64,000 nt of DNA from Ulva prolifera. Lineage: Eukaryota; Chlorophyta; Ulvophyceae; Ulvales; Ulvaceae. Where the stretch lies: contig CM041198.1 in NCBI GenBank assembly GCA_023078555.1, forward strand, positions 10,359,874 to 10,423,873, in the 5' to 3' direction. Every line of letters starts with the position of its first letter. Position 1 is the first letter of the stretch. Made by a program: the position numbers and the translations under genes. Under the pieces are notes generated by a model. That model had not been told where the DNA came from and ran no database searches. It saw nothing but the letters and a program-made list of their open reading frames with translations. Positions 1-11,684 of the stretch are shown piece by piece.

Positions 1-2
1 CT

Positions 3-745
3 CGTGCTACGACCCAGGCTGAAGCTGATGACTCAGGTAATAGTCATCTGAATGCGAACTTAGTTGATGCTAATGCCATAGTTGACGCAATGAGATCTAT
101 GAACTTCCGTGAGCCCGCGATTGACAAAGGGAAGTCCCCACAGTGGGATTTTAGTAAAGGTGAACGATTCTCAACGTTTGAGTTTCGTGTTGAGCTCTGG
201 CTCAAAGGCCATGGCCTTCATCACCTTCTGACAGAATTGCCTACTGGTCCTGAGACTGCAACTCATGACAAGGTAATGGCAGTTGTATGCTTTGCACTGC
301 CAGCACAGGACTTAGAATATGTCCGTGTGTTTGTCTCCCTTAAGGATGTATGGAGTGCACTGCGTGCCAAGTATATGCCTAGCATAGAGGCAGAGATCGG
401 ATCCCTATGGGATAGGTTCTCCCGTGCTGTACTCAAAGGACATAGAGCCACGCAGGTAGAAGAATACTGCACATACATTATGTCCTTAGTCAATCAGCTG
501 ACTGCTTTGGGTGCTCAACCTGCTCAGTACCAGGTTAGCAACAAGCTGTTCGAGCCTCTCGGTCAGGAATTTGTATCATTGCGTAGTGAGCAAGGAGGTT
601 GTGATTTCCTCACTCAGATAGCTGCCATCACGAATCACGCACGGGCATTAGATGCCTGTGGACCTCCCCAAGGGGCAGGGCGTGATCATGGCCCTAGAGG
701 TAGGAACCCACAACAGCCACAGCGCCCTGCAGTTGCTGCCGTTAC
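3..745 (+). pseudogene. gag: Element A Gag, partial (capsid region)
   Basis: The frame is open from base 3 and matches B Gag from its Ala/Glu-rich coiled-coil end onward. The copia-type Gag domain (UBN2-like) covers roughly 120-640: the WDFSKGERF start, ELWLKGHGLHHLL, and the LWDRFSRA and LVNQLTALGA helices are recognisable. The protein would form the virus-like particle shell in the cytoplasm. The true start is upstream, since B starts about 380 bp earlier; the Met at 90 is internal. The frame runs into the inserted LTR at 746 and ends at 872 in LTR-derived residues, cutting capsid from nucleocapsid. Confidence 0.85.
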
Positions 746-1092
746 TGTCAGAAATGCTACCATTTGTGCAGGGCGGACGCGCAGTCCTCGTTCAGGTCAG
801 GTCAGGACAGCCAGCATCTCATACCTGCTGCGCACAGAGGTAGAACCGAGAGATGCTGAAGGGAAGTGCTAGTACCGGGAAACAGTAAAGAGATTGGTTA
901 CAGATCTCAGTGTGCACATGCTTATATGCACACAGAACACTCAAGGTTACGGCGGGAAACCCTCGCACGATCTCTCTCACTACATCGAGACAATCCTAGC
1001 TGGCGGCTTACCCCTACACTGGATCCGCGGATCGTCCGTGCATGGGTGCACCTGTCACCACGCTGCTGCCCGCAGGCTCATGCATTGTGACA
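746..1092 (-). repeat. Family 2 solo LTR inside element A gag
   Basis: The 347 bp begin TGTCAG and end TGTGACA on the plus strand, the reverse complement of the family 2 LTR. The right flank GTCGC (1093-1097) matches the duplication seen intact in B; the left copy has changed to GTTAC (741-745). By eye the LTR is identical to the one at the same gag position in B (45903-46249), so both descend from one insertion. Confidence 0.93.
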
Positions 1093-1935
1093 GTCGCTGC
1101 CAATGAGACCCGCACATGCTACGTGTGCAAGAAGACATGCCATCTCTAGAAGGACTGCCCGGATATCCATCCGGAGGTCAGAAAGTTCCTCTCTGAGCAG
1201 GCAGCTCAGCCTCGCGGCAACAACACCGGCCGCGGACGAGGACGCGGACGCGGACGCGGACGGGGCAGAGGCCCATCCGTCGCTGCACTGGAGTTTCCAG
1301 GTGACGGATTCAGCATGGTTGATGTTGCCCGCCTGGGCGAGCTGTGCAATTTTCTCATAGACAGTGGATCTCAAGCTCATGTGATCCGTAATCCTGAGCT
1401 ATTCGTCTGCATGCGGAAATCGAGAATCCCGTGCATCCAGCCTGTCGGTGACGAGGACATTCCTGTCGTGGGCGAAGGAACAATTTGTTTCAAAGTAGGT
1501 TCGTATGTGACTACGGGTGGTGATGTGAAGGAATTAGTCCTAGAGATCCCGAGTTGTCTGTATGTCCCTGCATGCCCCTTGAACATCTTGTCTACGGAGG
1601 AGTTCAAGCATGAGGATATTTTCCTGCAAACACGTGCTGTCACGGAGGCAGGTGATATAGTCATCATCCCAGGCTTCTCTGACCAGGCCCTAGGCCACAA
1701 GGAGGGTAGGATTAACCAATCCACAGACGCGAAGAATCGACCTGTTCTTTTCATTGAGACAGATAAGGGCAAGCCCATCCTAAGGGGTGAGCAAGTCAAT
1801 AGTCCTAGTGCGTGGTCCTCGAGCAATGCCGTGGCAAAGCTCGAGAGTGACGAGGCCGATCTCTGCAGAATAGCTGCATTGACTGGCAAGGCACAACATG
1901 TTCCGGATGCTGCGAAGCTGAACACGACATTTTGA
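1093..1935 (+). pseudogene. Element A nucleocapsid and protease region
   Basis: This encodes a CX2CX4HX4C zinc knuckle (CYVCKKTCH...), an Arg-Gly run, and an aspartic protease with the active-site triad DSG (FLIDSGSQAHV). A Gln codon in the knuckle has become TAG at 1147-1149. The longest open piece starts at 1315. A one-base loss at about 1934 relative to B ends the frame just before the integrase zinc-binding segment. In an intact element the protease would cleave Gag-Pol inside the particle. Confidence 0.83.
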
Positions 1936-3240
1936 CACATTTGAGTCTGCAAACGGGCACATCCATTCTGCAAATGATGTCCAAAGCTGAGGTGTATAAG
2001 GGTTAGGAATAAAATCTGATGTGGTGAAGGAGAATCTAGGTCGCTGCCACGGTTGTCGCCTAGCCTCCCATGATTCCGGCTCTAGCAATCAGCATGGCAC
2101 AAATGTAGAACATGATGAGGCCCAATGGCCTGGTGCATGGCTGCATGTTGGTGTTATGGGTCCCATTTTGCCTGTAGGGGTAGGAAAAGCACGGTACATT
2201 CTCATAGTCGTCGATGAGCATTCACGTTACAGTTTTGCTTGTCCAATGGATGCGAAGTCTAGAGTGCCGCAGCTGCTAGTTGAAATCATTGAGCACATAC
2301 GGTCTAGTGTTCTTCCGCATGAGTTCGTTGATGATGAGGGCATTAAGATCACACCTAGAGTCATGGGTGTACACGGAGATCGCGGCGGAGAGTTTGAGGG
2401 TCACAATATCCAAGATTATTTCTCAGAGAACGGGATACCGTGGGAAACATGTGCTCCTGGACACCATGAGGGCAATGGTATTGTAGAGCGTACGTGTGGT
2501 GTCACCTCTGACAAAATGCGTGCTGCAATTCTCCCCACCGATCTACCCCGCCGGCTATGGCCTGAGGGGGGGATGTGTGTCAACCATTGCACTAATCTTG
2601 TGCCTGGCAATGCTTTGATGGCTCGTGAAAAGAAAAAGTTCATAAACAAGAATTTGTCCAATGCGATCGAAAATCTCAGTAGAGCTAATAGAAGTAGAGT
2701 GCTCGCAGTGAAATCGAAAGGTGTGAGTAACAAGCCCGCTCCAGCTAAAGGTGATAAGCTTATGACAAAGGAAGAGATCACGGCACAGGAAAAGCGTGGC
2801 GAAAGTGAGCGGTGCAATAGACTCTGGGAAAACACTAATTTCCGACTTGTGGTCCCGTATATGGTCTTCTACGGGAGATCATTGAATCTTGAACGATTCA
2901 AACTGCTTGTAGAGCAGATGCGCCCGTGGGGTTTGCTAGTGTATTTCTATCAGAATGGTCAGCATCTACGCAGACTAGACGCTAGGGGAGCAAACGATGT
3001 GTGGGTAGGTCCGGGTCAAGGCCCACACATGAACAGGGTTTACCAATCCGTACCGGGGGGCGGCAAAGTGATTGAAGTGCGGCAGATGGTGTATAGCGCT
3101 GCGATGTTGCGTGAGTACATCAAGAAATTCGATAGCGTGGAGATAGGGCTCATGCCGTCAGCGACTAGGAGTGTTGTTGAGAAACTAAAATTCCATCCCA
3201 AGATGGCGGAAAAGGTGTACGCCCCCTTTGTCAGATGTCG
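1936..3240 (+). pseudogene. Element A integrase and SH3-like domain
   Basis: The sequence is colinear with B's GAG-pre-integrase and integrase. A CHGC zinc-ligand segment lies near 2047, followed by the core with HGDRGGEF and the E of GIVERTCG. The first catalytic Asp is lost: B reads HVDVMGP where A reads HVGVMGP, so A's integrase triad is broken as well as the frame. The post-integrase SH3-like region follows (PYMVFYGRS..., WVGPGQGPHM). A second one-base loss near 2005 restores the frame from 2021 on; a further indel near 3225 shifts it again. Confidence 0.85.
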
Positions 3241-4633
3241 ATGCAGTTGCTGCTCGCAAGCAGTACATACAAGTGCACGGCGCTGCTGAGTATAATTTTG
3301 ACGGGATGGCCATAGGCAAGAATCTTGTTGACCTGCATGATTCGGAGTACATCGACGATAGCCTGGCCGCAGAGTTTGAGCATGTAGTTCCGGAGCTGGG
3401 GGATGACCTCGGTTCAGGGGAGCTACAGCGGAAGACTAGACAGACAACACCAGAGGTAGTGGAGAACGTCCATGCGGTAGTGCGTAGTCAAGAGCTACGC
3501 CAAGGTGCTGCTGATTTGCACCTCCAGCAAGGTGAGAACATCGAGTGCGTCAACAATCACTCCAACGTCGACCGCTTTCGGGAGCTTGAGCACTCCAACA
3601 TCGACATGTCGCCATCGGCCGCACACAATAGCCAGAGGGCGAAGAGCTTCACATCTCCGGGGAGATCTCTCGCCGGCGACTCTGGCAGAGTAGATGAGGT
3701 GAGTGTCCGCGACATGGAGATACAACATCAACCCAGCTCTGCCGCGGCGGGATCAGCTGGCCCGCTGCGAGGGGCCATGGGAGATATTGGGGGACCCGTC
3801 CCCAGGGCTTCAGGCGAACGGGCTACGGCTCGCAGCTTGGAGCATGGAATGGACTACATGCACGAGCATCTGGGTGGATTTATCTCCAGGAGAGAGGTAA
3901 GTCCGGCCCCAAACTCACCTGTCGCTGGGGAGTCTATGCATCCTGCTAAAGAAGTTAGTTTTGATTTGCATCCTGCTAAAGAAGTTAGTTTTGATTTGCA
4001 TGACACTGCTGCTGATGCCCAAGGGCAGGAAGCGCAGTCGGCCCCAGTTAGACACAAATGGAACCCGCTTGTACGCAAGCGCTTGATTCCACATGCAGAT
4101 GTTGCTGTCGTAGAAGCTAGTGTTGATATAGAGCATAGCACAGTGAGTGAGCAGACGGTAGCACCAAAGGTTGCCGACAGATCAGGCATGTTGGCTACGG
4201 CTGACTGGTGCACAGAGGTGCAGAGGTGACCAAGCATGGGGAGCTTGATGGCGGTAAGTCAGCCCAGCGACGTTCATCCCGTCGGGTTGCAGCCATTAAG
4301 AAGAGGAAGCCTTTTGATCCTGATAGCCCGCCTTGGAAACAGGCCTTAGCTGGAGAAGATGCCGAGAAGTGGCATGGTGCTATGAAGGAGGAGGTGACTT
4401 CGTTGAGCGAGCACGGAACTTATGAGCTCGTTGAGCTGCCAGTAGGGGCCAAGGCCATTTCTGGTAAGTGGGTCTATAAGATAAAGAGGGGACCCACAGG
4501 GGAGATCCAGCGTTACAAGGCGCGGTGTGTAGCTAGGGGTTTTACCCAAGAAGAGGGAATTGATTTCTTTGAAACGTGGGCTCCAGTAGGGAGCTATGCT
4601 ACTTGCGTGCATTGCTTTCGATCGCTGCAGTAG
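3228..4633 (+). pseudogene. Element A acidic linker and RT N-terminus
   Basis: Two overlapping open pieces (3228-4229 and 4208-4633) cover the long low-complexity linker between the SH3-like domain and reverse transcriptase, then the RT fingers (SGKWVYKIKRGPTGEIQRYKA, GIDFFETWAPVGSYAT). The linker holds a 30-bp tandem duplication absent from B. A deletion near 4205 relative to B and an indel at about 4605 break the frame. Confidence 0.8.
3939..3998 (+). repeat. 30-bp tandem duplication in element A linker
   Basis: Two perfect 30-bp units (3939-3968 and 3969-3998) encode HPAKEVSFDL twice. Elements B and F have one unit, so this is a private in-frame duplication in A. Confidence 0.95.
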
Positions 4634-5461
4634 AGGACTTAGAAATGAAGCATGTCGATATCCAGTGTGCCTTTCTGAATGGGGTAATGAATGAGACTGT
4701 CTACGTTGAACAGCCTCCTATCCTGAATGACGGTACAAATCGTGTGTGGAAATTGCTTAAGACTTTGTATGGGTTGAAGCAGGCTGCACGTGAATGGCAC
4801 AAGGCCCTTGCACGTTTGCTAGGTGAAATGGGTTTGTGAGATCACATTCAGACCCCAGCACTGTATGTTAGAAAAACTGGTAGTTGTTTCATATTTTTGT
4901 GGGTCGATGATCTTTTTATCTTTGGACGGTCTACGGGCCTGAAGGAGTTGATCGATCAGATTCTCAAAGCATTTGAAGGTAGAGACCTTGGTGACTTGTC
5001 GTGGCACTAGGTGCCTCAATCACCAGGGATAGGAAGCAGAAGATCATCTCTCTATCTCAGCAGCAGAAAGTTGTGAACCTGCTAGAGAAATTCAGCATGG
5101 CAGCTTGCAGACCTAGTCCAACTCCGCTGGTGCCAAGGCAACAGTTGAGGAGTGCTACGGATCATCCCGAACTTGAGGTAGCAGACCAGGCTGAGCACGC
5201 TAGATTCATGAGTGCTGTAGGAGGCATCCAATATATTGCTGTAGTTACGCGGCCTGATATTCTTATGCCTGCAATGTTTTGGCCAAACATATGGGGTGTA
5301 GTTTAAAGGAGCATTGGCCAGCGGTGCAACATATACTGAGATACCTGCAGTCCACGAAGGAACTAGGTCTAGTGTTTGAGGGCTCATCAAAGAGCTGTTT
5401 GCTGGAAGGCTATTCAGATGCTGATTTCGCGAATGACAAAGGCCTGAAATGTGTGAGTGGC
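4634..5461 (+). pseudogene. Element A RT palm and start of RNase H
   Basis: RT continues in broken frames: HVDIQCAFLNG with the first catalytic Asp, KTLYGLKQAAREWHKAL, and the YVDD-box equivalent WVDDLFIF near 4900-4925. Then come LVPRQQLRSA, HILRYLQSTKEL and the RNase H start SDADFAND. Frames change near 4845, 5010 and 5265 through one-base indels relative to B. Element C interrupts the domain at 5461; the remaining RNase H is at 12032-12450. Confidence 0.83.
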
Positions 5462-5808
5462 TGTCAGAAATGCTCTATTGTCAGGTCAGACGCGCAGTCT
5501 TTCGTACAGGTCAGGTCAGGGCAGCCAGCGTTCCATACCTGCTGCGCACAGAGGTAGAACCGAGGAACGCTATAAGGAGAGTGCTAGCACCGGGAAACAG
5601 TAAGGAGAAATGGTTACAGATCTCAGTGTGTACATGCTTATATGCACACTGAACACACAAGGTTACGGCGGGAAACCCTCGCGGGATCTCTCTCACTACA
5701 TCGAGACAATCTCGGCTGGCGGCTTACCCCTACACTGGATCCGCGGATCGTCCGTGCATGGGTGCACCTGTCACCACACTGCTGCCCGCAGGCTCATGCA
5801 TTGTGACA
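5462..5808 (-). repeat. Element C 3' LTR
   Basis: The plus strand runs TGTCAGAAATG...TTGTGACA; in element orientation it starts TGTCACAATG and ends TTTCTGACA. Next to it at 5809-5816 is the complement of the purine tract (GGGGGAG on the element strand). A CATATAAG stretch at about 5636-5643 could be the TATA box. Confidence 0.95.
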
Positions 5809-5825
5809 CTCCCCCATAAACCCTG

Positions 5826-6866
5826 CTACGTCTCCACTAGCTGGAGTTTATTACGAACCTCTAGCAACGCAGGTCCGGGCAGCACTTTAGTAAACACATC
5901 CGCTAACTGATCAACAGTGCCTACCCATGCTACCTTAAGTTCATCCATCTGGACATATTCCCGCACTCGCAAGTGCCGCACACGAATGTGCTTGGATCTG
6001 TCAGTGGACACAGCATTCACAGCCAAGATGTTGGCACTCTTATTGTCACCCCACAAAGTCGGCTTATGCGGAAAGAGTTTTAAATCGAGAAGCAACTGCT
6101 TCACCCACATCAACTCGTTGGCTGTTGCACTCATTGCAATGAGTTCAGCCTCTGTTGTGTCCCCAGCCACTATACTCTGCTTCTTCGAGCGCCAGAGAAA
6201 ACAGTTCCCATACACCCGAATAACCATACCAGATACGCTTTTCAGATCAGCAGAGTTCGCAAAATCTGCATCTGAAAAAGCCTCTAGTAAACACCCGTGT
6301 CCCTCAGAGCCTATGAATTTTATCCTTAGATTCTTTGTGGACTGCAGGTATCTCAGAACATGTTGCACGGCAGACCAATGTTCCTTCAGACTACTAGACA
6401 TGTGCCGGGCCAGGGCATGTGCCACATAGCTTAGGTCAGGTCGTGTCACTCCTGCAATATACTGGATACTTCCTACAGCACTCATGAACCTGGAATGCTC
6501 AGCAGCACTGGCTTTTTCCAGGTCAGGATGCTCTTTCGCACTCCTTAGTTGTTGCCGCGGCACTAAGGGAGTGGGAGACTTGCGACAGTCAGACATACTG
6601 TACTTTTCAAGCAAGTTGTGAATTTTATTTCGTTGTGTCATGATGATTGTTTTGGCCTTGCGATCACGCATGATCTCTGTGCCAAGTGCCCATGCAAGTT
6701 CACCCAGGTCTCTGCCTTCGAATTTCGTGAGAATGACGTTGACAAGTTCTTGCAGTCCCGCAGAGCTGCTAAAAATGAACAAGTCATCGACCCACAAGAA
6801 AATAAAACAGCGACCGGATGTTCTGACATACAGTCCGGGATCACTTTGTGCGCACACAAATCCCAT
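5826..6866 (-). pseudogene. Element C RT C-terminal half and RNase H
   Basis: The 346 open codons carry the RT box FLWVDDLFIF, the connection region (LVPRQQLRSAKEHP, GVTRPDLSYVAHALARHM) and RNase H with the acidic residues of SDADFAN, TTEAELIAMS and LWGDNKSAN. It ends in VET and TAG, as in element E. It would copy RNA to DNA and degrade the RNA template in the particle. It is separated from the RT N-terminus by a frameshift near 6900, so it cannot be made as a normal polyprotein. Confidence 0.9.
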
Positions 6867-6883
6867 CTCAGCTAAAACCTTTA

Positions 6884-8332
6884 TTAAAGCTTTATGCCAC
6901 TCTGAGCAGCTTGCTTCAGGCCATACAAGGTTTTATGCAATCTCCACACATGTGCTGTCCCGTCAGTGAAGAACGGGGGCTGTTCAACGAACACTTCTTC
7001 TTCTAACTCACCATTCAGAAAAGCGCACTGAATGTCTATGTGCCTAATCTCTAAATCTTCCTGAGCAGCAACCGACAGCAACACACGCAGTGTCGCATAA
7101 CTACCAACAGGAGACCAAGTCTCAAAGAAGTCAATCCCTTCTACCTGAGAAAAACCACGCGCTACATAACGTGCCTTATAGCGCTGAATCTCCCCCGCAG
7201 GCCCACGCTTAATCTTAAGCACCCATTTGCCCGAGATAGCCCAGTTGCCCGCAGGCAGATAGCACAACCCGAAGGTTCCGTGCTCACCTAGTGCATCTAC
7301 CTCCTCCTGCATGACACTTAGCCATGCATCCCTGTCAGCACTCGCGAGTGCTTCCTTCAAAGAAGGCATATCAGGGTCAGAGGGTTTCTGCTTCCTGGCG
7401 GCAGCTGCTCTGCGCGACCCACGACGCTGAGCATTCTGCTGCTCACCAGACTCCACATGCTGAGGCTTCAGGCCTGCACAGGACACTCCACAGTCAGCCG
7501 CGGCTGATGTGTCCTGATCGTAAGTTGAAACATCAATAGCAGCTACAACTGTCTCACTGCTAGCAAAGTCAGAGCCCGCAGGCTCATGCATATGCACAGC
7601 TGCTACATCCGCAGCCAATGGAACAAGGCGTCTGCGTACAAGAGGATTGATTTTTATGCGAGGCAAGGCGGCTGGAATGGCCCTCACCTCGTCAGGCAAA
7701 TCAACCCCAACTGCGGCTGAGGGGTCCGGATCCTCTCCCCCTAATTCGGACCCGGTCTCCACCTCATCTGGCTCATCCTCCCAGAAGGGCCTCGGCGCCT
7801 CAGCTCCTCGCAAGGGCTGAGCAACTGCCCCCGCGCCAGATGCTGAGGCCGCTGCCGAATTACTCCCGGAACGGACCCGCTGAGCCTCCAGATTCTGATG
7901 AGCCGCAGCCCTTTCATCATCTGAGACGGTGTAATCCATGCGCTGTTCGTCATCGTCGTCATAGATGCCAGGACTGTCGTCATCCTCATCCATGTCGTCA
8001 TCAGACGCACTGACAGACACTTGAACAGGGAACGCAACTTCTACACCAGGGTCGTGCAACACAGCATTGCGCGTGACAACATACTGCGCAGTGCGGGAGG
8101 GCGTGGCGACAGGGTGATGCACTTCGCCGCGCACACGAGGGGGGACAGGGACGTCAGGGTGAGCAGCAGCTCTGGATGTCGCACGCGTGCGATGCAAAGC
8201 TGCTCTGGCTATTTCCGGTGTTGCCCTAGCAGGGTCACGTCGGATAATCTCCGCAGAGGAGCCAGCTCCAAATCGTGGAGAGTACACAGCAGGACTGGGC
8301 TCAGGGTTGTCCTGCCGCAATGTCATTTCCAT
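6884..8332 (-). pseudogene. Element C acidic linker and RT N-terminal half
   Basis: The N-terminal part is a linker rich in Asp/Glu (a DDDMDEDDDSPG-like run near 7940-8010) with Ala-rich stretches. RT_2-type reverse transcriptase begins near 7350: AISGKWVLKIKRGPAGEIQR, GIDFFETWSPVGSYATLRV, and HIDIQCAFLNG containing the first catalytic Asp. It stops after YGLKQAA because one base is missing relative to B's GLKQAAREWHKA. It overlaps the previous fragment by 10 bp at the C-run where a base has been lost. Confidence 0.88.
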
Positions 8333-8868
8333 GACAGGAACCCTACCATGACCGGGGGGGTGTGAAGCTGGTCACGCAGACGGCGCAACACTCCCCCATC
8401 ATACATGTGCTCTGCCGCGAAAGGAGGGACATCAGCATCAGTCACACGCTCACCCTCATCGTCCCCCTCGAGGGCAACCGTATAGGAGTTCGCAAACTCT
8501 TTAGGCTCCCGCTTGTCCACAACGGCGGACGCATCGTACTTGCGTACGTGCCGGATCATCTGATCCGCAGTGCACATGACCTGACGCACAACAAAAACCC
8601 TACCCCCAGGAACATCCTGGGCGTACACACGCTGCATGCTGGGGCCCAAACCAGCCCCGACCCAGTATGCAGGCACACCCCGGGGGGACAACTTCCGCAG
8701 CTTGTCATCCCTAGGGTATGCATACACTTCAACCCCCCACGGACGCTGCTGCCGCAGCAGATCTTGGAACATTTCAACGGAGGTGTCTCTGAAGAAGGCC
8801 ATATAAGGAATGATATCCTTATCACAAGACCGCACTAGAAACTCGTCTAATTCTGTCGTCGCAAGCAA
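8323..8868 (-). pseudogene. Element C post-integrase SH3-like region
   Basis: This is the segment after integrase: SCDKDIIPYMAFF, QRPWGVEVYAYPRDDKL, WVGAGLGPSMQRVY, PGGRVFVVRQVM. It parallels PYMVFYGRS...WVGPGQGPHM in family 1 and fits the SH3-like domain that follows copia integrases. The frame leaves the linker frame at a 7-base C-run (8349-8355 on the plus strand), where element D has one more G and stays in frame. Confidence 0.82.
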
Positions 8869-9407
8869 CTTGTACTTGCGTTTCTCCTCATCCTCAACTT
8901 ATTGCGCTCGGCCTTTTTCATGCGCTTTCCCTTCCCCAGGCTTTTCTCAGCTTCGTCAACATCCGCAGACGCGTTGACAGCATGCTGACCTTCCAGGCCC
9001 TTGAGGATGCTCGCCAGTTTGTCATGGTACAATGCCGAGGACGGCGTGAGATTGTGACCATGGACAACACAGGCGAGGCATTCGATCCACAGGAACAGAG
9101 GCAGGCCGCTCGCGAGCAGCACAGCACGGAGTGACTCAAAGGCCACTCCGATCCTCCTCTCGATCATGCCGTTACAGCGATGAGCGGCTGTGGGGGTCAA
9201 GCGGTGAGTGATGCCACGACGCTGGAGGTAGAGTTTTAAGGCCGCGACCATAAATTCTCCCCCTTTGTCGGTGTGTAGGATGCGCACACCCGGTTCACCT
9301 GGCTTCACCACATTCACCCGAATGCGTTCAATAATATAAGAGATCATGGCCGCAGCCTCACTCTTTTTGCGCAGGACCGACCACGAAAGTATATCGGGTA
9401 AAGGCAC
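8847..9407 (-). pseudogene. Element C integrase core
   Basis: The integrase core shows the second catalytic Asp in LHTDKGGEF and the catalytic Glu in NGMIERRIG; the first Asp (LHADLAGP) is in the preceding frame. The frame differs from the upstream piece because of one extra base near 9370 (GPAQKE against GLRKKSEAA in E). It ends through another indel near 8885. Confidence 0.87.
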
Positions 9408-10422
9408 ACATCACAAACAAAACATATTTCACACCACCAATTCCTACTGGAGAGACAGGACCAGCTAAATCGGCATGCAGTTGCTCACCAGGCCACTTGG
9501 CCTGACCCATGAGCTCACGATCATTGGCAGAAAAGTTACCCGCAGGCACTTTGCCAATTCTGCAGCCGTGACACCGATTTCCTAGTGGCTCGGAATCGAC
9601 ATCCAAATTCAAATGACCATAGAATTCACTGTTGGATTGCATGCGCTTGAGAACCCAATTAGACTGGTGAAAGGACAAGTGTGCTAGAAAAGCAGGTTCC
9701 AGCAAGTATGCATCATGCGGGACCTCAGCTCCCCCAGCATTGGGTCGCTGCAGGTCAATGGCCGCGACCGCCACATGATGCCACTGCTGTTGATCCTCAA
9801 TCACTGAGGTCGGACTGCTCTGGTTAGACCAGACTACCCCCCTATTGACAGGCGCACCGACGAGAATGGGTTTGGTCTCTACTGCCATTTTGAACGCAAA
9901 GACAGGGTGACCATCTACATCAAGTTCCTGGTATTTGACGTCATCCTCTACGTCGGTAGCCATATCACCCAGACCAGGAACATACAACACATTTCTACGC
10001 GTATCTAGGAACATCTGCTCATGTCTAAGACCCATTGTGCTGAGCAGGTTGTACGGACATTCAGGAGCATAGTAAACACCAGGGATTTCCACATCCAGCG
10101 GATGCTTGTTCCCATGCTTGTCCACATAAGTACCCAGGTTCACCTGAATGGTTCCCCTGCCCATGATAGAAACCTGCCCTGGTCCCGCTAGATTGGCAAC
10201 TTTCTGACACGGACCGTACTCAGTGAACATCTCACGATTTCCTACTATATGCATGTCCGACCCACTATCAACAATAATGTTCCACGGCAGAGACGCGTCC
10301 GGCTGTGGATACTTGGCAGGCATTTCTATAGTGCAAGCATCCTTGGCCGCAGCCTGTTTGCGTTGGGGGCAGTTCGCACGCAAATGTCCCTTCTTCTTGC
10401 AGAAGAAACAGGTCCTGGTCTC
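9358..10422 (-). pseudogene. Element C nucleocapsid, protease and pre-integrase
   Basis: Reading the same frame as gag beyond a TAG stop, this piece has the zinc knuckle (C..CKKKGHLRANC), the aspartic protease IIVDSGSDMHIVGN, and the pre-integrase zinc-binding segment (AHLSFHQ with the later CHGC). It then reads to the integrase LHADLAGPVSPVGIGGVKYV. The first Met is at 10383. A frameshift near 9370 ends it in the core. Confidence 0.88.
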
Positions 10423-11376
10423 CTAGCGAGGAGCCTGGCCGGCTGCGAGAGCAGCGACCACAGGGCCATCACCACGGTGCTGCTTGCGCCAGCCATGGCC
10501 TGGTTTGCCCGCGGGCGCCCCAGACCTAGCCTGCAGCTGCCGCTGTTGTTTGAGCAAGTCAGCATGCTCAGTCAAACGGGAAATGATCACATGAGGGGAG
10601 GAGTGTTGAACTTCGCCGCGCACAGCGTTGAACTCCTCCCCCACCTCTAACAGTTTCAAACGAAGCCATCGCTGGCCCACATCGGCACCTAGTGCCTCCA
10701 GTTGAGTGTATACACTCATCACATCACCACAATATGTCGCAACATCTCTATTGTTTTGTGATAAAGAATTAAACCGAATCCACAGTCTGTGGATTTCGGC
10801 TTCGGTGCTAGGTCTGTACTTTGCAGTCAAGTAAGACCATGCTTCGCACAGGTGTGACATGCGATAGACAGTCGTCCTATCCGCGTCAGGCAAAGACATT
10901 AGGACCTGTGTCCTCGCACTAGCATGAACACGCAGTTCGTCCGCAGACGGTGCGTGCTGCAACAGATGATCTAACTCGAATTGGCCTAACCACAAAAAGA
11001 CTTTCTGTTCGTACGCAACGAAACTTTCAGTCTTAAAATTCCATTCAGGGAGTTTTCCTTTAGTCAAATCAGGTTCGCTACGTCCCCGAGATGCACGCAG
11101 CGCCTCGGTCAACGTTTCGAGTGATATGAAAGACTCAGTGTGACCAGGATCGTTCACAACATGAGAGGAAAAAGGCACCTGCTGGCTGCTTTGCCCAGTA
11201 TGGGAAGAGGGTCGTGGCCGGACAATTCATCCGCCCCGGAGCAACATACCCGCGGGCTGTTCTCCGTCAGGGAGCTGCTGGTCAGCGTCCCTGTCGACGA
11301 GAGGCTGCTGGTCAGCATCGTCACGCCTCTCCTCGCGAGGAGAGTTGGCGTTGGAGTTGGCATTAGAAAGAGACAT
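10423..11376 (-). pseudogene. gag: Element C Gag
   Basis: Family 2 Gag begins at the ATG at 11376-11374 (MSLSNANSN..., with a Pro/Arg/Glu-rich N-terminus), matched by MSNSDRSNSN in E. A CGA codon has become TGA at 11229-11227, and the frame is then open to TAG at 10425-10423, where E has GAG. The UBN2-like capsid region covers about 11040-10590 (FLWLGQFELDHLLQHAP, TTVYRMSHLCEAW, LTAKYRPSTEAEIHRLW). Both stops look like single-base changes. Confidence 0.87.
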
Positions 11377-11670
11377 CCTGCATTAGGACAGACGGTTGTT
11401 TGTTGCGCGCAGCAACTAACCGGTGGGATGGCTCGCAAGCCGACAGGTTGAGAAAAAATAAACGAACGCGTTCGCTTTTCTCAGCGCTGATCATTAAAAC
11501 AAGCTTCTCGAATTGTGTCTAACAACAATATACTACGAGAAAGCTAAATGATGCCTGCGCTTTTGACCGCAGTCTGAGCGCCGGCAGAACAGTGGAATGC
11601 CCGCCGTCTCTGCGCACAGACATTGGCCGACGGCTTCCTGAACAAGACCATAAACAGACACAACGCTAAC

Positions 11671-11684
11671 ATTCATCGATACCA
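11671..11684 (-). other. Element C tRNA primer-binding site
   Basis: Immediately inside the 5' LTR the element strand reads TGGTATCGATGAAT. TGGTATC matches the usual plant and algal copia primer site for initiator-Met tRNA. Element B has the same start followed by GATGAACG. Confidence 0.82.

Larger units (their letters stand above)
1..5461 (+). mobile_element. Copia family 1 element A, left part
   Basis: This is a decayed Ty1/copia element entering from beyond the left edge inside gag. Order is gag, an inserted family 2 LTR, nucleocapsid, protease, integrase, SH3-like and acidic linker, reverse transcriptase and the first part of RNase H, colinear with element B at 45157-50592. It stops at 5461, where element C is inserted, and resumes at 12037. 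The five bases GTGGC at 5457-5461 recur at 12032-12036 as C's target duplication. Compared with B it has several single-base indels (near 1934, 2005, 3225, 4600, 4845, 5010, 5265) and a TAG in the zinc knuckle, so it is a pseudo-element. Its 5' LTR lies outside the window. Confidence 0.93.

Noticed and set aside
5462-5808. The 347-bp repeats as MITEs or SINEs
   Set aside because: They begin TG and end CA, have 5-bp duplications, and match the paired LTRs of element C that abut primer site and purine tract.
5610-5819. A recurring open frame of about 70 codons (MVTDLSVHMLICTLNTQ...) at many places, such as 5610, 11833 and 58227
   Set aside because: It lies antisense in the family 2 LTR and recurs only because the LTR does. 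It has no start context and is broken in several copies.
8323-8868. Programmed frameshifting at the C-run of family 2
   Set aside because: Element D has one more G and reads straight through, so C's frame change is a one-base loss and not a conserved recoding site.
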